DNA of 41,521 nucleotides from the NCBI RefSeq assembly GCF_003458415.1, contig NZ_QRUF01000018.1, forward strand, positions 1 to 41,521, in the 5' to 3' direction. The notes under the pieces are model-generated. The model did no database searches. It saw nothing but the letters and a program-made list of their open reading frames with translations, and had not been told where the DNA came from. The stretch comes from Collinsella sp. AF25-2LB (GTDB taxonomy: Bacteria; Actinomycetota; Coriobacteriia; Coriobacteriales; Coriobacteriaceae). The position numbers and the translations under genes were made by a program. The number at the start of each line of letters is the position of its first letter. Positions within the stretch are counted from its first letter, which is position 1. Of this stretch, positions 33,963 to 41,521 are shown piece by piece.

Positions 33963-34793
33963 ATGGGTTGCGAGCACGCACAGGCCGCCGGCGGACAAAC
34001 GTCGCCGTCGCAATTTGAGGAGAACACACTGTCCGAGGTCAAACGCGTCATCGCCGTGCTTTCCGGCAAGGGCGGTGTCGGCAAGTCGTTTGTCACCGGT
34101 GCCATCGCCACCGAGCTTGCCCGTCACGGCCACAAGGTCGGCGTCCTCGATGCCGACATCACCGGTCCCTCTATCCCCAAAATGTTCGGTATGAGCGGAC
34201 GCCACGTCCATGCCCTTGGCAACCTCATGCTGCCCGAAATCTCCGAGCACGGCGTCAAGGTCATGAGCTCCAACCTTCTGCTCCAAAACGAGACCGACCC
34301 CGTCCTTTGGCGCGGTCCGGTCATCGCAGGCGCCATTAGGCAGTTCTGGAGCGAGACCTCGTGGGGCCCCATCGACTACCTGCTGGTCGACATGCCTCCG
34401 GGAACAGGCGACGTCGCGCTCACCGTCTTCCAGTCGCTGCCCGTCGACGGCATCGTCATCGTCACGAGCCCGCAGGATCTGGTCTCGATGATCGTCGCCA
34501 AGGCGGTCAACATGGCCGAGAAGATGAACGTCCCCATTCTGGGCATTGTCGAGAACATGAGCTATATTGAGTGTCCCGACTGCGGCAAGAAGATCGAGGT
34601 CTTTGGCAAGAGCAAGCTCCCCGAGGTCGCAGAGCGCTATAACCTCGACATCTTGGGCCAGCTTCCCATTAATCCGGCACTCGCCGAGGCCTGCGATAAG
34701 GGCGAGGTCGAGACCGCACTGCCCGATGGCATGTTGCCCAAGGCAGTCTCTGCCGTCGAGGCCATTACCCCGCACGAGACCGACGAGGCCTAA
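33963..34793 (+). CDS. mrp: Mrp/NBP35 family iron-sulfur cluster carrier ATPase
   Basis: P-loop ATPase that binds and hands over Fe-S clusters in the cytosol. The ATG at 33963 has AAAGGAG eight bases upstream; a start at 33906 would add 19 residues. The 276-residue protein has the deviant Walker A GKGGVGKS at 35-42, DADITGPS at 63-70, VDMPPGTGD at 142-150 and the cluster-binding pair Cys204-x-x-Cys207 in IECPDCGKK. An N-terminal Cys3 is also present. No MIP18-like domain precedes the ATPase core. The stop is followed immediately by the GTG of the flavoprotein gene. Confidence 0.94.
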   Translation: MGCEHAQAAGGQTSPSQFEENTLSEVKRVIAVLSGKGGVGKSFVTGAIATELARHGHKVGVLDADITGPSIPKMFGMSGRHVHALGNLMLPEISEHGVKVMSSNLLLQNETDPVLWRGPVIAGAIRQFWSETSWGPIDYLLVDMPPGTGDVALTVFQSLPVDGIVIVTSPQDLVSMIVAKAVNMAEKMNVPILGIVENMSYIECPDCGKKIEVFGKSKLPEVAERYNLDILGQLPINPALAEACDKGEVETALPDGMLPKAVSAVEAITPHETDEA

Positions 34794-36065
34794 GTGAACA
34801 CGAGCGCCTTCTATGACGTCCTGGTAATCGGCGGCGGGGCTTCAGGCCTCGCCGCCGCCATTACGGCCGCACGCGCTGGCAAAAGCGTCTGCATCGTTGA
34901 GCGCGATGTCGCCTGCGGCCTTAAGCTCCTTGCGACCGGCAACGGCCGCTGCAACCTCTCCAACGAATCGATTGATCCACAGCGGTATAACCACCCCGCA
35001 TTCGTTGAATCCGTTATGGGCCCCCGGCCCGAACAAGAGCTTATGGGTTTCTTCTCCTCGCTGGGCATCATGACAACCTCCGAGGAAGGCCGGCTGTACC
35101 CGCGCTCCCTTCGCGCCGAATCGGTGCGCGACGCGCTTCTCAATGTTTGCGACCGCCTGGGTATCACCTTAATCTGCGGAGCCAACGTTGCCTCGGCACA
35201 CAAAACTTCCGAAGGCTGGGCACTCCAAATAGACCGTCCGGCGCGGGCGCTCAAGGCAAAAAAGCACGACGACCGAAAATCGGAGCTCCGCTCGCTTCGG
35301 AAAGCGCTCGCCGATGTCCCTCGCAAGAACGAGGCCCTGCAGGCACATGCCGTAATTATCGCCACGGGCGGCAACCCCACCGGTATCGCCGATACGTTTC
35401 GCCTCCCCCTCACTTCGCTGCACCCCATCCTCTGCCCCGTATCGGCAACGGTCGTCGGCGATCGGGCGGCACTCAAGACGTTGGATGGCCTGCGCGTCCG
35501 CGCCCGCTTGACGCTCGCCCGCAATCATAATGAGCTCTGGCACGAAGACGGTGAAGTCCTGTTTCGAGCCTTCGGTATCTCGGGCGTCGCTGTCTTCAAC
35601 CTCTCCCGTCGTATCCAGCGCGGCGATACGATCCTGCTCGACGTTTTCCCCGACCTCTCCAAAGACGAGCTGCTCGATATGCTCAACCGGCGCGTTGAGC
35701 TGCTCGGCGGCTTTTCGCCCCGCAATCCCCGTTGGCTCGACGGCATGCTCGCCCCGCAACTCTCCCGCGTCGTCTGCACGACGTTCGAGCAGTGCCATCC
35801 AGGCTCCAACGATGTCATCCACCTGGTCTCAATCCTCAAACACTTTAAGTTGCTCGTCGAGGGAACAGCCGAGGAGCGCTCGGCGCAGGTCACGCGTGGT
35901 GGCGTATCTGTCGAGAGCATCTCAATACCCAGTCTACGCGCGCGCAGCGCTGTCGACGCCCCGCTTTACGTCTGCGGCGAAGCGCTCGACATCGACGCCG
36001 ATTGCGGAGGCTTTAACCTTGCGTGGGCCTGGCTCTCGGGCATTCGCGCTGCAAGCAGCCTGTAG
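34794..36065 (+). CDS. HI0933/BaiN-family FAD-dependent oxidoreductase
   Basis: Flavoprotein of the HI0933 family, which includes BaiN, a bile-acid dehydroxylation reductase of gut clostridia. The 423-residue protein has the FAD Rossmann motif GGGASG at 13-18, the family hallmark ATGNGRCNLSN at 47-57, and a second hallmark TGGNPTG near residue 200. The C-terminal CGEALDIDADCGGFNLAWAW segment is typical and closes the FAD site. It begins at GTG directly after the mrp stop with GAGG upstream, so the two are co-transcribed. Most family members have no known substrate; a bile-acid or steroid role here is possible but unsupported. Confidence 0.88.
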   Translation: MNTSAFYDVLVIGGGASGLAAAITAARAGKSVCIVERDVACGLKLLATGNGRCNLSNESIDPQRYNHPAFVESVMGPRPEQELMGFFSSLGIMTTSEEGRLYPRSLRAESVRDALLNVCDRLGITLICGANVASAHKTSEGWALQIDRPARALKAKKHDDRKSELRSLRKALADVPRKNEALQAHAVIIATGGNPTGIADTFRLPLTSLHPILCPVSATVVGDRAALKTLDGLRVRARLTLARNHNELWHEDGEVLFRAFGISGVAVFNLSRRIQRGDTILLDVFPDLSKDELLDMLNRRVELLGGFSPRNPRWLDGMLAPQLSRVVCTTFEQCHPGSNDVIHLVSILKHFKLLVEGTAEERSAQVTRGGVSVESISIPSLRARSAVDAPLYVCGEALDIDADCGGFNLAWAWLSGIRAASSL

Positions 36066-36095
36066 CCGCGCAGTCTATAATCAAAAACGCATTCG

Positions 36096-36119
36096 GGCCG
36101 TCTGGGATACCGGACGGCC
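36096..36119 (+). terminator. Hairpin between the two flavoprotein genes
   Basis: GGCCGTCTGG (36096-36105) and CCGGACGGCC (36110-36119) pair over 10 bp with one wobble and a GATA loop, followed on the plus strand by TCTTTCTTGCC. It starts 30 bases after the first flavoprotein stop. A terminator or attenuator is likely; the next gene's ribosome site follows within 20 bases. Confidence 0.55.
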
Positions 36120-36145
36120 TCTTTCTTGCCTCTAAGGAGACCTCG

Positions 36146-37786
36146 ATGATCGAAATCACCCAAGTCAACGCGTCGCTCGATGAAGCCGGCGATGAAAATG
36201 CCTGCCTCATTGTTGGTAAGCGAGTCGCCAAGCGCGTCCTACGTTGCAAGGACTCCGAGATCAAGTCCATCGAGCTCCACCGCAAGTCAATCGACGCTCG
36301 CAAAAAACGAGACGTCCATTTTATCCTGAGCTTTCGTGTTGAGCTGACTAGTCCCCACCTCGAGCGAGAAGCGGTCGACAGCGTCGCCGAGCGTGACCGC
36401 TCACGCGTACGCGCGATAGAAGACGATGGGTCTTCATTCCCCACCCCCGTCTCCGACGCACCTCAAGAACGCCCTGTCGTTGTCGGCGCCGGATGCGCCG
36501 GCCTTTTCGCTGCGCTTACGCTCGCCGAAGCAGGTCTTAAGCCCTTGCTCATCGAGCGCGGCGACCCGGCATTTCGCCGCTCGCATGCGATCGACCTCTT
36601 TCTAAAGGAGCGCATCCTCGACCCCGAGAGCAATATCCAGTTTGGTCTGGGCGGCGCGGGGACCTTCTCGGACGGCAAGCTCAATACGGGAACCAAAAAT
36701 CCCGCCCATCGCCTTATCCTCGAAACCTTCGTCGAGGCGGGTGCGCCCCGCGATATTCTGTGGGATGCCAAGCCGCACATTGGCTCCGACATCCTTCCCA
36801 CGGTTGTCACCGCTATATCCCAGCGCATCGAGCAGCTCGGAGGTGTCGTCCGTTATCGAACAAAGCTCGTCGACATTCGCATCGACGCGTCTGGCGCCAT
36901 CACCGGTATTGATGTCCAATCGTCCCAAGACGCCGCTTACGAGTCAATCGAGACAAAGCACCTCATCCTCGCCTGCGGGCATTCTGCTCGCGATATTTTT
37001 GAGCTCCTTAAGGACCACAACGTGACCCTCGCACAAAAGACCTTTGCCATGGGCGTTCGCATCGAGCATCCGCAGCGCGACATCGATCGAGCCCAATATG
37101 GAGCCTCGGCGGGACATCCAGCGATCGGGGCGGCCCCTTACAAACTTGTTGCCCATCTTCCCAACGGCCGCAGCGTGTTCTCGTTTTGCATGTGCCCCGG
37201 CGGACAGGTTGTCGCCGCCTCTTCCGAGCAGGGCCACCTGTGCGTCAACGGCGCTAGCCTCAATGCCCGCGACGGACGCAACGCAAATGCCGCCTTGCTC
37301 GTTAACGTCACGCCTGAGGACCTTCCCAACGATGACCCGCTCGCCGGCATCGAGCTCCAGCGTGCCTGCGAGGCGGCCGCCTATCGCCTGGGCGGTTCCA
37401 ACTGGAACGCACCGGCACAACTCGTCGGAGATTTCCTCGCAGGACGCGCCAGCAAGGCGCCCGGAAAGGTAAAGCCCACCTATCCGCTCGGTGTGACCTG
37501 GACGGCAATTGACGAAGCCCTGCCGCAGCATATCGTCGAGTCGCTCCGCCTGGGACTTCCCCTACTCGGAAAAAAGCTACGAGGCTACGACCGTCCCGAT
37601 GCCGTTCTTACCGGCGTGGAGACTCGTTCGAGCTCACCTGTCACTGTCACCCGAGACCGAACGTGCCATGCCGTGTCGACCCCGGGCCTCTACCCTTGTG
37701 GTGAGGGAGCTGGATATGCTGGCGGCATCATGAGCGCGGCCACCGACGGCATCCGTTGCGCCGAAGCCCTGATCGCAGACCTCTAG
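36146..37786 (+). CDS. NAD(P)/FAD-dependent dehydrogenase-like protein (COG2509 type)
   Basis: The 546-residue protein starts at an ATG with AAGGAG eight bases upstream; an in-frame start at 36023 overlaps the previous gene and is rejected. Residues 1-90 form the N-terminal domain often found in this family, rich in basic residues and with a KRVAKRVLRCKDSEI-like segment. The FAD-binding site follows with GAGCAG at 114-119 and LLIERG. Other family marks are FGLGGAGTFSDGKLNTGTK, YGASAGHPAIGAAPYKL, CPGGQVVAASSEQG and the C-terminal PCGEGAGYAGGI. The reaction of this family is not established. The gene ends at a bidirectional terminator. Confidence 0.88.
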   Translation: MIEITQVNASLDEAGDENACLIVGKRVAKRVLRCKDSEIKSIELHRKSIDARKKRDVHFILSFRVELTSPHLEREAVDSVAERDRSRVRAIEDDGSSFPTPVSDAPQERPVVVGAGCAGLFAALTLAEAGLKPLLIERGDPAFRRSHAIDLFLKERILDPESNIQFGLGGAGTFSDGKLNTGTKNPAHRLILETFVEAGAPRDILWDAKPHIGSDILPTVVTAISQRIEQLGGVVRYRTKLVDIRIDASGAITGIDVQSSQDAAYESIETKHLILACGHSARDIFELLKDHNVTLAQKTFAMGVRIEHPQRDIDRAQYGASAGHPAIGAAPYKLVAHLPNGRSVFSFCMCPGGQVVAASSEQGHLCVNGASLNARDGRNANAALLVNVTPEDLPNDDPLAGIELQRACEAAAYRLGGSNWNAPAQLVGDFLAGRASKAPGKVKPTYPLGVTWTAIDEALPQHIVESLRLGLPLLGKKLRGYDRPDAVLTGVETRSSSPVTVTRDRTCHAVSTPGLYPCGEGAGYAGGIMSAATDGIRCAEALIADL

Positions 37787-37811
37787 CGCACGAATTCCAG
37801 CGCGCAAAAGA

Positions 37812-37847
37812 CACAGGCCCCGAGCTCCACAGGGAACTCGGGGCCTG
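37812..37847. terminator. Bidirectional terminator between the flavoprotein gene and uvrB
   Basis: A 12-bp stem ACAGGCCCCGAG (37812-37823) and CTCGGGGCCTGT (37836-37847), with inner TCC/GGA pairing, lies between convergent genes. It begins 25 bases after the plus-strand stop and 4 bases after the uvrB stop. U-rich stretches follow on both strands (TATTTCTT and GTCTTTTG). Confidence 0.75.
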
Positions 37848-37851
37848 TTCG

Positions 37852-40092
37852 CTATTTCTTAAACCGTGCACCCTGGCGTTTTCTGCCCGATGCGAACGTG
37901 GAACCCTTGCGGGCCTGCGAACGTAAGCGCTCGATCGTCTCGTCCTCAGACGCACCCTCGAGCATCGCCCGAATCTGAACGACAGCATCGCGCAGGCGCG
38001 CCGCCTCCTCAAAGTCCATGGCGGCAGAAGCGTTGCGCATATCCTCTTCCATGGTTTCGACGATCCGCACAAGCTCGTCATGCGGCAGTTCTTCCAACTG
38101 CTCCGCAAGTGTCTGCTCGGGCGCCACCGTTTCCGGCACGCCGCCCTCGCCCGACTCATCGGGCGTATAGAATGCGCCATGACCAAGAGAATCGCCCTTC
38201 GAGCGCCCCTTGGAACCCACGGTTTTTTCGGCCTCGGCAATAAAACTTGAGATGTCGTTGATGGCCTTGCGCACTGTCTTGGGCACAATGCCATGCTCTT
38301 CGTTATATGCCATCTGAATCTCGCGACGGCGCTGCGTCTCCTCGATGGCCTCTTTCATCGAATCGGTCACAACGTCCGCATACATGATGACTTCGCCATC
38401 GGCGTTACGGGCCGCGCGGCCAATCGTCTGAATCAGCGAACGGCGGTTGCGCAAGAAGCCTTCCTTATCGGCATCGAGAATTGCCACCAGTGAGACCTCG
38501 GGAAGATCCAAGCCCTCGCGAAGCAGGTTGATGCCAACGAGAACATCGATCTTGCCCTCGCGCAGCGTTCGCAGGATCTCGACACGGTCCATTGTCGCCG
38601 TATCAGAGTGCATGTAATTGACCTTAATGCCCGCATCAAGTAGATGGTCGGTCAGGTCCTCGGCCATGCGCTTGGTCAACGTGGTCACCAGCACGCGCTC
38701 CTTGCGGGCAACGCGCTCGCGAATCTCGTCTTCAAGATCGTCAATCTGACCGCGAACCGGACGCACATCGATCTTGGGATCGAGCAGACCGGTCGGACGA
38801 ATAATCTGCTCCACGTCGTTTTGGCTCACCCGCAGCTCGTAATCGCCCGGCGTGGCCGAAACATAGATAAACTGGGGGATCCTTGCCTCAAACTCATCGA
38901 AACGAAGCGGGCGGTTATCGAGCGCCGAGGGCAGGCGAAAACCGTGTTCCACCAGCGTCACCTTACGCGAGCGGTCACCTTCGTGCATGCCGCGAATCTG
39001 CGGCACCGTCACATGGCTCTCATCGATGATGCAGAGCATATCCTTGGGAAAGTAATCGATTAGGGTAAACGGCGGCTCACCCGGCTTGCGACCGTCCAGA
39101 TGACGCGAGTAGTTCTCGATGCCGTTGCAAAAGCCCATCGTCTCGAGCATCTCAAGATCATAATCGGTGCGCTGCTGCAGACGCTGCGCCTCGAGCAACT
39201 TGTCGGTCGCCTTGAGCTCCGCCACGCGCTTCTCGCACTCTTCGCTGATCGATTTCAGAGCCGCCTTGACCTTCGGCTTCTCGGTCACGTAGTGCGATGC
39301 CGGCCATACGGGGATGGCCTCGTACTCACGAAGCATCTCACCGGTGACCTCATCGATCTCGGCAATCAGCTCGACCTCGTCGCCAAAGAACTCAAACCGC
39401 AACGGATGCTCGGCATAAGGCGGATACACGTCGACAACATCGCCGCGCACGCGGAACGTGCCGCGTGCCAGGTCATAGTCATTGCGATCATATTGAATGT
39501 CGATAAGTGCATGGATAAAGTCATCGCGCTCGAGCGGCACCTTCTTGTCGACGTTTGGAGCCAGACCCGCATAGTCCTCAGGAGAGCCAATGCCATAGAT
39601 ACACGAGACCGATGCGACAACGATCACATCACGTCGAGAGAGTAGCGATGCGGTCGCCTGATGTCGCAGCATCTCAACCTCTTCGTTAATCGAGGAGTCT
39701 TTCTCGATATATGTATCGCTTTGCGGCACATACGCCTCGGGCTGATAGTAGTCGTAGTACGAGACGAAGTAGACCACAGCGTTGTTGGGAAAGAACTCTT
39801 TGAGCTCGCTCGCAAGCTGAGCGGCGAGCGTTTTATTCGGAGCCATGACCAGCGTCGGCTTTCCCAGGGCCTCAATAGTCTTTGCCATCGTGAAGGTCTT
39901 GCCCGAACCAGTCACGCCCAGCAAAACCTGATAGCGGTCTCCGTCCCTCACGCCCTGCACAAGCGACTCAATGGCCTTAGGCTGGGAACCGGCAGGCTCA
40001 TAGGGAGACACGACCTTAAACGGCACGTCAGAGCCTTCAACGCCAAAGCGCTTAAGTTCACCACCAACGCGTTCTACTTCAAATTCCGCCAT
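37852..40092 (-). CDS. uvrB: Excinuclease ABC subunit B
   Basis: Damage-verifying helicase-like subunit that receives DNA from UvrA and recruits UvrC. The 746-residue protein has the adenine-binding AGSQPKAI at about 34-41, Walker A GVTGSGKT at 59-66, the beta-hairpin region with [22 protein letters not shown] as the Walker B/DExH motif, and helicase motif VI as [13 protein letters not shown] motif near the C-terminus ([17 protein letters not shown]) binds UvrC. It is longer than most UvrB by an N-terminal tail of about 24 residues and an inserted acidic stretch before the UVR motif. AGGAG precedes the ATG. It probably reads on from coaE and the transglycosylase gene. Confidence 0.96.
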   Translation of the reverse strand: MAEFEVERVGGELKRFGVEGSDVPFKVVSPYEPAGSQPKAIESLVQGVRDGDRYQVLLGVTGSGKTFTMAKTIEALGKPTLVMAPNKTLAAQLASELKEFFPNNAVVYFVSYYDYYQPEAYVPQSDTYIEKDSSINEEVEMLRHQATASLLSRRDVIVVASVSCIYGIGSPEDYAGLAPNVDKKVPLERDDFIHALIDIQYDRNDYDLARGTFRVRGDVVDVYPPYAEHPLRFEFFGDEVELIAEIDEVTGEMLREYEAIPVWPASHYVTEKPKVKAALKSISEECEKRVAELKATDKLLEAQRLQQRTDYDLEMLETMGFCNGIENYSRHLDGRKPGEPPFTLIDYFPKDMLCIIDESHVTVPQIRGMHEGDRSRKVTLVEHGFRLPSALDNRPLRFDEFEARIPQFIYVSATPGDYELRVSQNDVEQIIRPTGLLDPKIDVRPVRGQIDDLEDEIRERVARKERVLVTTLTKRMAEDLTDHLLDAGIKVNYMHSDTATMDRVEILRTLREGKIDVLVGINLLREGLDLPEVSLVAILDADKEGFLRNRRSLIQTIGRAARNADGEVIMYADVVTDSMKEAIEETQRRREIQMAYNEEHGIVPKTVRKAINDISSFIAEAEKTVGSKGRSKGDSLGHGAFYTPDESGEGGVPETVAPEQTLAEQLEELPHDELVRIVETMEEDMRNASAAMDFEEAARLRDAVVQIRAMLEGASEDETIERLRSQARKGSTFASGRKRQGARFKK

Positions 40093-40143
40093 GGATACTC
40101 CTAACTCATATATCTGCAGTATACGCAGGCGGCAGGCATAGTC

Positions 40144-40725
40144 CTATACGAACCGATCGGGATAGAGGGTCTTGTAGCGAACCCAGGCATTATTGACACG
40201 AATCAGATACGCCTGCGTCTCGGGAAAGGTGATTGCATTATGAAGCGACGTACTCTGCTGCGCCCATCCGTCGACATTGCCCATGCCGGCGTTATAGGCG
40301 GCAATGGCACTGTCAGTCGACCCGTTAAAATACGCTAGAAGATACGAGAGATACGCACAGCCAAACTCGATATTCGTAGCCGGATCGTTAAGGTTGTCGG
40401 CCGAATACTCGCCACCGTCGACAAGGCCCTTGGCGATCATATCCTGGGCAGTCTCGGGCATCAGCTGCATCAATCCCTGAGCACCCTGATTCGACTCGGC
40501 CTCGGGATCCCAATTCGATTCAGACTTAATGACAGCGCACACCAGATACGGATCCAGATTATGCGAAATACTGGATTGCTTTACATACGCCTCGTAGTCA
40601 ATCGGATACAGCGGCTTAAAGAAAGCGGCAGGAGCATACGAGTAAACGAATGAGATAAGGCCGAAGGCAAAAACGGCAGCCAGCGGTATAAGGCGATACC
40701 ACGTAAGGAAACGTGTCTTAGGCAT
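40144..40725 (-). CDS. Membrane-anchored lytic transglycosylase (SLT domain)
   Basis: Peptidoglycan-cleaving enzyme held outside the membrane by an N-terminal anchor. The 193-residue protein has one hydrophobic helix at about residues 12-30 and then an SLT/goose-lysozyme-like domain with the catalytic Glu69 in IKSES, the GAQGLMQLMPETA motif at 81-93 and AYNAGMGNV near 140. It is close to the short single-domain SLT proteins of other Gram-positives. The ATG overlaps the coaE stop by eight bases (ATGCCTAA). The link to coaE and uvrB is positional; no functional link is known. Confidence 0.9.
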   Translation of the reverse strand: MPKTRFLTWYRLIPLAAVFAFGLISFVYSYAPAAFFKPLYPIDYEAYVKQSSISHNLDPYLVCAVIKSESNWDPEAESNQGAQGLMQLMPETAQDMIAKGLVDGGEYSADNLNDPATNIEFGCAYLSYLLAYFNGSTDSAIAAYNAGMGNVDGWAQQSTSLHNAITFPETQAYLIRVNNAWVRYKTLYPDRFV

Positions 40726-41359
40726 CGGCCTCCTCCTTATCCACTACATCCCCGAACCCATGGCGCGAAAGCCATGCGTCCAGTTGTTCAAAGAGCGAGT
40801 TATCGTCTGCCGCATTGTCAATCACAGTTGTAGCGAGATTGCACAGCACAGACTCTTCGGGCTGGCAAGCAGAACGGGCATCGAAATCAGATGGCTCCAT
40901 GCCACGTTGAATAGCGCGCTCGCGACGAACTGACAAAGGGGCGCTGATGACCAAAATTTCATCAGCCAAGCCAAATGCATCCTCAAAACCAGTCGGAGCA
41001 GAAACCTCGACCACCGCAAAAGGATAACGGGGAGATGAAACAGTACAACAAACCGGATCGAGAATCCTAAGCGAAAGCTGTTCAATCAGAATGGGATGCA
41101 CGATGTCATTGAGCCGTGCGACCGAATCAGGAGAAGCGAAAGCTCGAGAAGCGAGGATGCCGCGGCGAATGCCGCCTTCCTCATCCAAAATGTCCCAACC
41201 GAATTCATCCGCAAGTGTATTGACGATATCAGAGCCCGGCACATACAGCGATTTTGCAAGCTCATCCAGATCGATAAGCATAGCGCCACGAGATTCGAAA
41301 TAGCGGCAGGCAGTCGACTTACCCGAAGCAATATTGCCCAAGACAAATACGGTAAACAT
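40718..41359 (-). CDS. coaE: Dephospho-CoA kinase
   Basis: Last step of coenzyme A synthesis, phosphorylating the 3'-hydroxyl of dephospho-CoA. The ATG at 41359 is preferred to a TTG one codon upstream; GGGAGG lies about eight bases before. The 213-residue protein has the P-loop GNIASGKS at 8-15, the substrate-side DLDELAKSLY, the HPILIEQL helix and PFAVVEVSAPTGF for the usual V-x-x-PLLFE region, which is more divergent here than in most CoaE (the LLFE motif reads APTGFE). The LID region RERAIQRGM is present. The neighbour uvrB fits the common actinobacterial coaE-uvrB pairing and supports the call. Confidence 0.87.
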   Translation of the reverse strand: MFTVFVLGNIASGKSTACRYFESRGAMLIDLDELAKSLYVPGSDIVNTLADEFGWDILDEEGGIRRGILASRAFASPDSVARLNDIVHPILIEQLSLRILDPVCCTVSSPRYPFAVVEVSAPTGFEDAFGLADEILVISAPLSVRRERAIQRGMEPSDFDARSACQPEESVLCNLATTVIDNAADDNSLFEQLDAWLSRHGFGDVVDKEEADA

Positions 41360-41486
41360 CAAGCCCTCCCTAACGCCAATGCGAGTAATTATCGCTCAAA
41401 TACACTAGATGGACTCAAAATACAGCCAAACAGTAAGAGCACATACGGGGGAGCTAGGTCCCAAAGTACAACGTGTATACAATCAG

Positions 41487-41509
41487 AACCACCCTTAAAA
41501 AGGGTGGTT
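41487..41509. repeat. Perfect hairpin at the right edge
   Basis: AACCACCCTT (41487-41496) and AAGGGTGGTT (41500-41509) are exact reverse complements with an AAA loop, followed by TTGCTCTTAGGGT at the window end. It could be a terminator of a gene beyond the edge, or the subterminal palindrome of an insertion sequence cut by the window. The 41360-41486 stretch before it shows only the coaE upstream region, with no firm promoter boxes. Confidence 0.4.
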
Positions 41510-41521
41510 TGCTCTTAGGGT

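Overview
The window reads as chromosome of a Gram-positive, anaerobic actinobacterium of the Coriobacteriia, most likely Collinsella or a close relative. This rests on moderately GC-rich codon use, a WhiA-RapZ pair beside glycolysis genes, RapZ with an actinobacterial-style P-loop, and Tat-type lipoprotein signals on both solute-binding proteins. The species call is inference from gene content. I saw no rRNA, tRNA, CRISPR array, complete insertion sequence or phage gene.

Layout, left to right. (1) 119-6061, minus strand: a complete oligopeptide/dipeptide ABC importer read as lipoprotein, two permeases, two ATPases, with a good promoter at 6158-6186. (2) 6353-11447, minus: secG and a glycolytic block read as gap, pgk, tpiA, gpmI, then secG, with terminators after gap, gpmI and secG. 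(3) 11641-13497, minus: rapZ then whiA. (4) 13599-23959, minus: a sialic-acid utilisation locus read as lipoprotein, permease, permease-ATPase fusion, ATPase, two acetyl-xylan-esterase-like hydrolases, nanA, nanK, nanE. (5) 24325-31470, minus: uvrA, then ybaK-murJ-uvrC. (6) 31664-37786, plus: an LTA-synthase-like sulfatase, mrp and two flavoproteins. (7) 37852-41359, minus: coaE, a lytic transglycosylase and uvrB.

The backbone coaE - uvrB - uvrA - uvrC - rapZ - whiA - gap - pgk - tpi - secG is the ancient actinobacterial order. Here it is opened between uvrC and rapZ by the sialic-acid locus, opened between uvrA and uvrB by the plus-strand island, and lacks the yvcK gene that usually sits between rapZ and whiA.

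The most interesting unit is the sialic-acid locus. Its transporter has the SatABCD / SiaEFGI layout (binding protein, permease, permease-ATPase fusion, ATPase). NanA, NanK and NanE would then take N-acetylneuraminate to GlcNAc-6-phosphate. Two overlapping AXE1-family genes lie between transport and catabolism. The first keeps a full Ser-Asp-His triad. The second has lost the nucleophile serine and much of the cap region, so the pair looks like an active esterase plus a pseudo-esterase partner. A perfect 9-5-9 palindrome upstream (24096-24118) is the best operator candidate; no regulator gene is present in the window.
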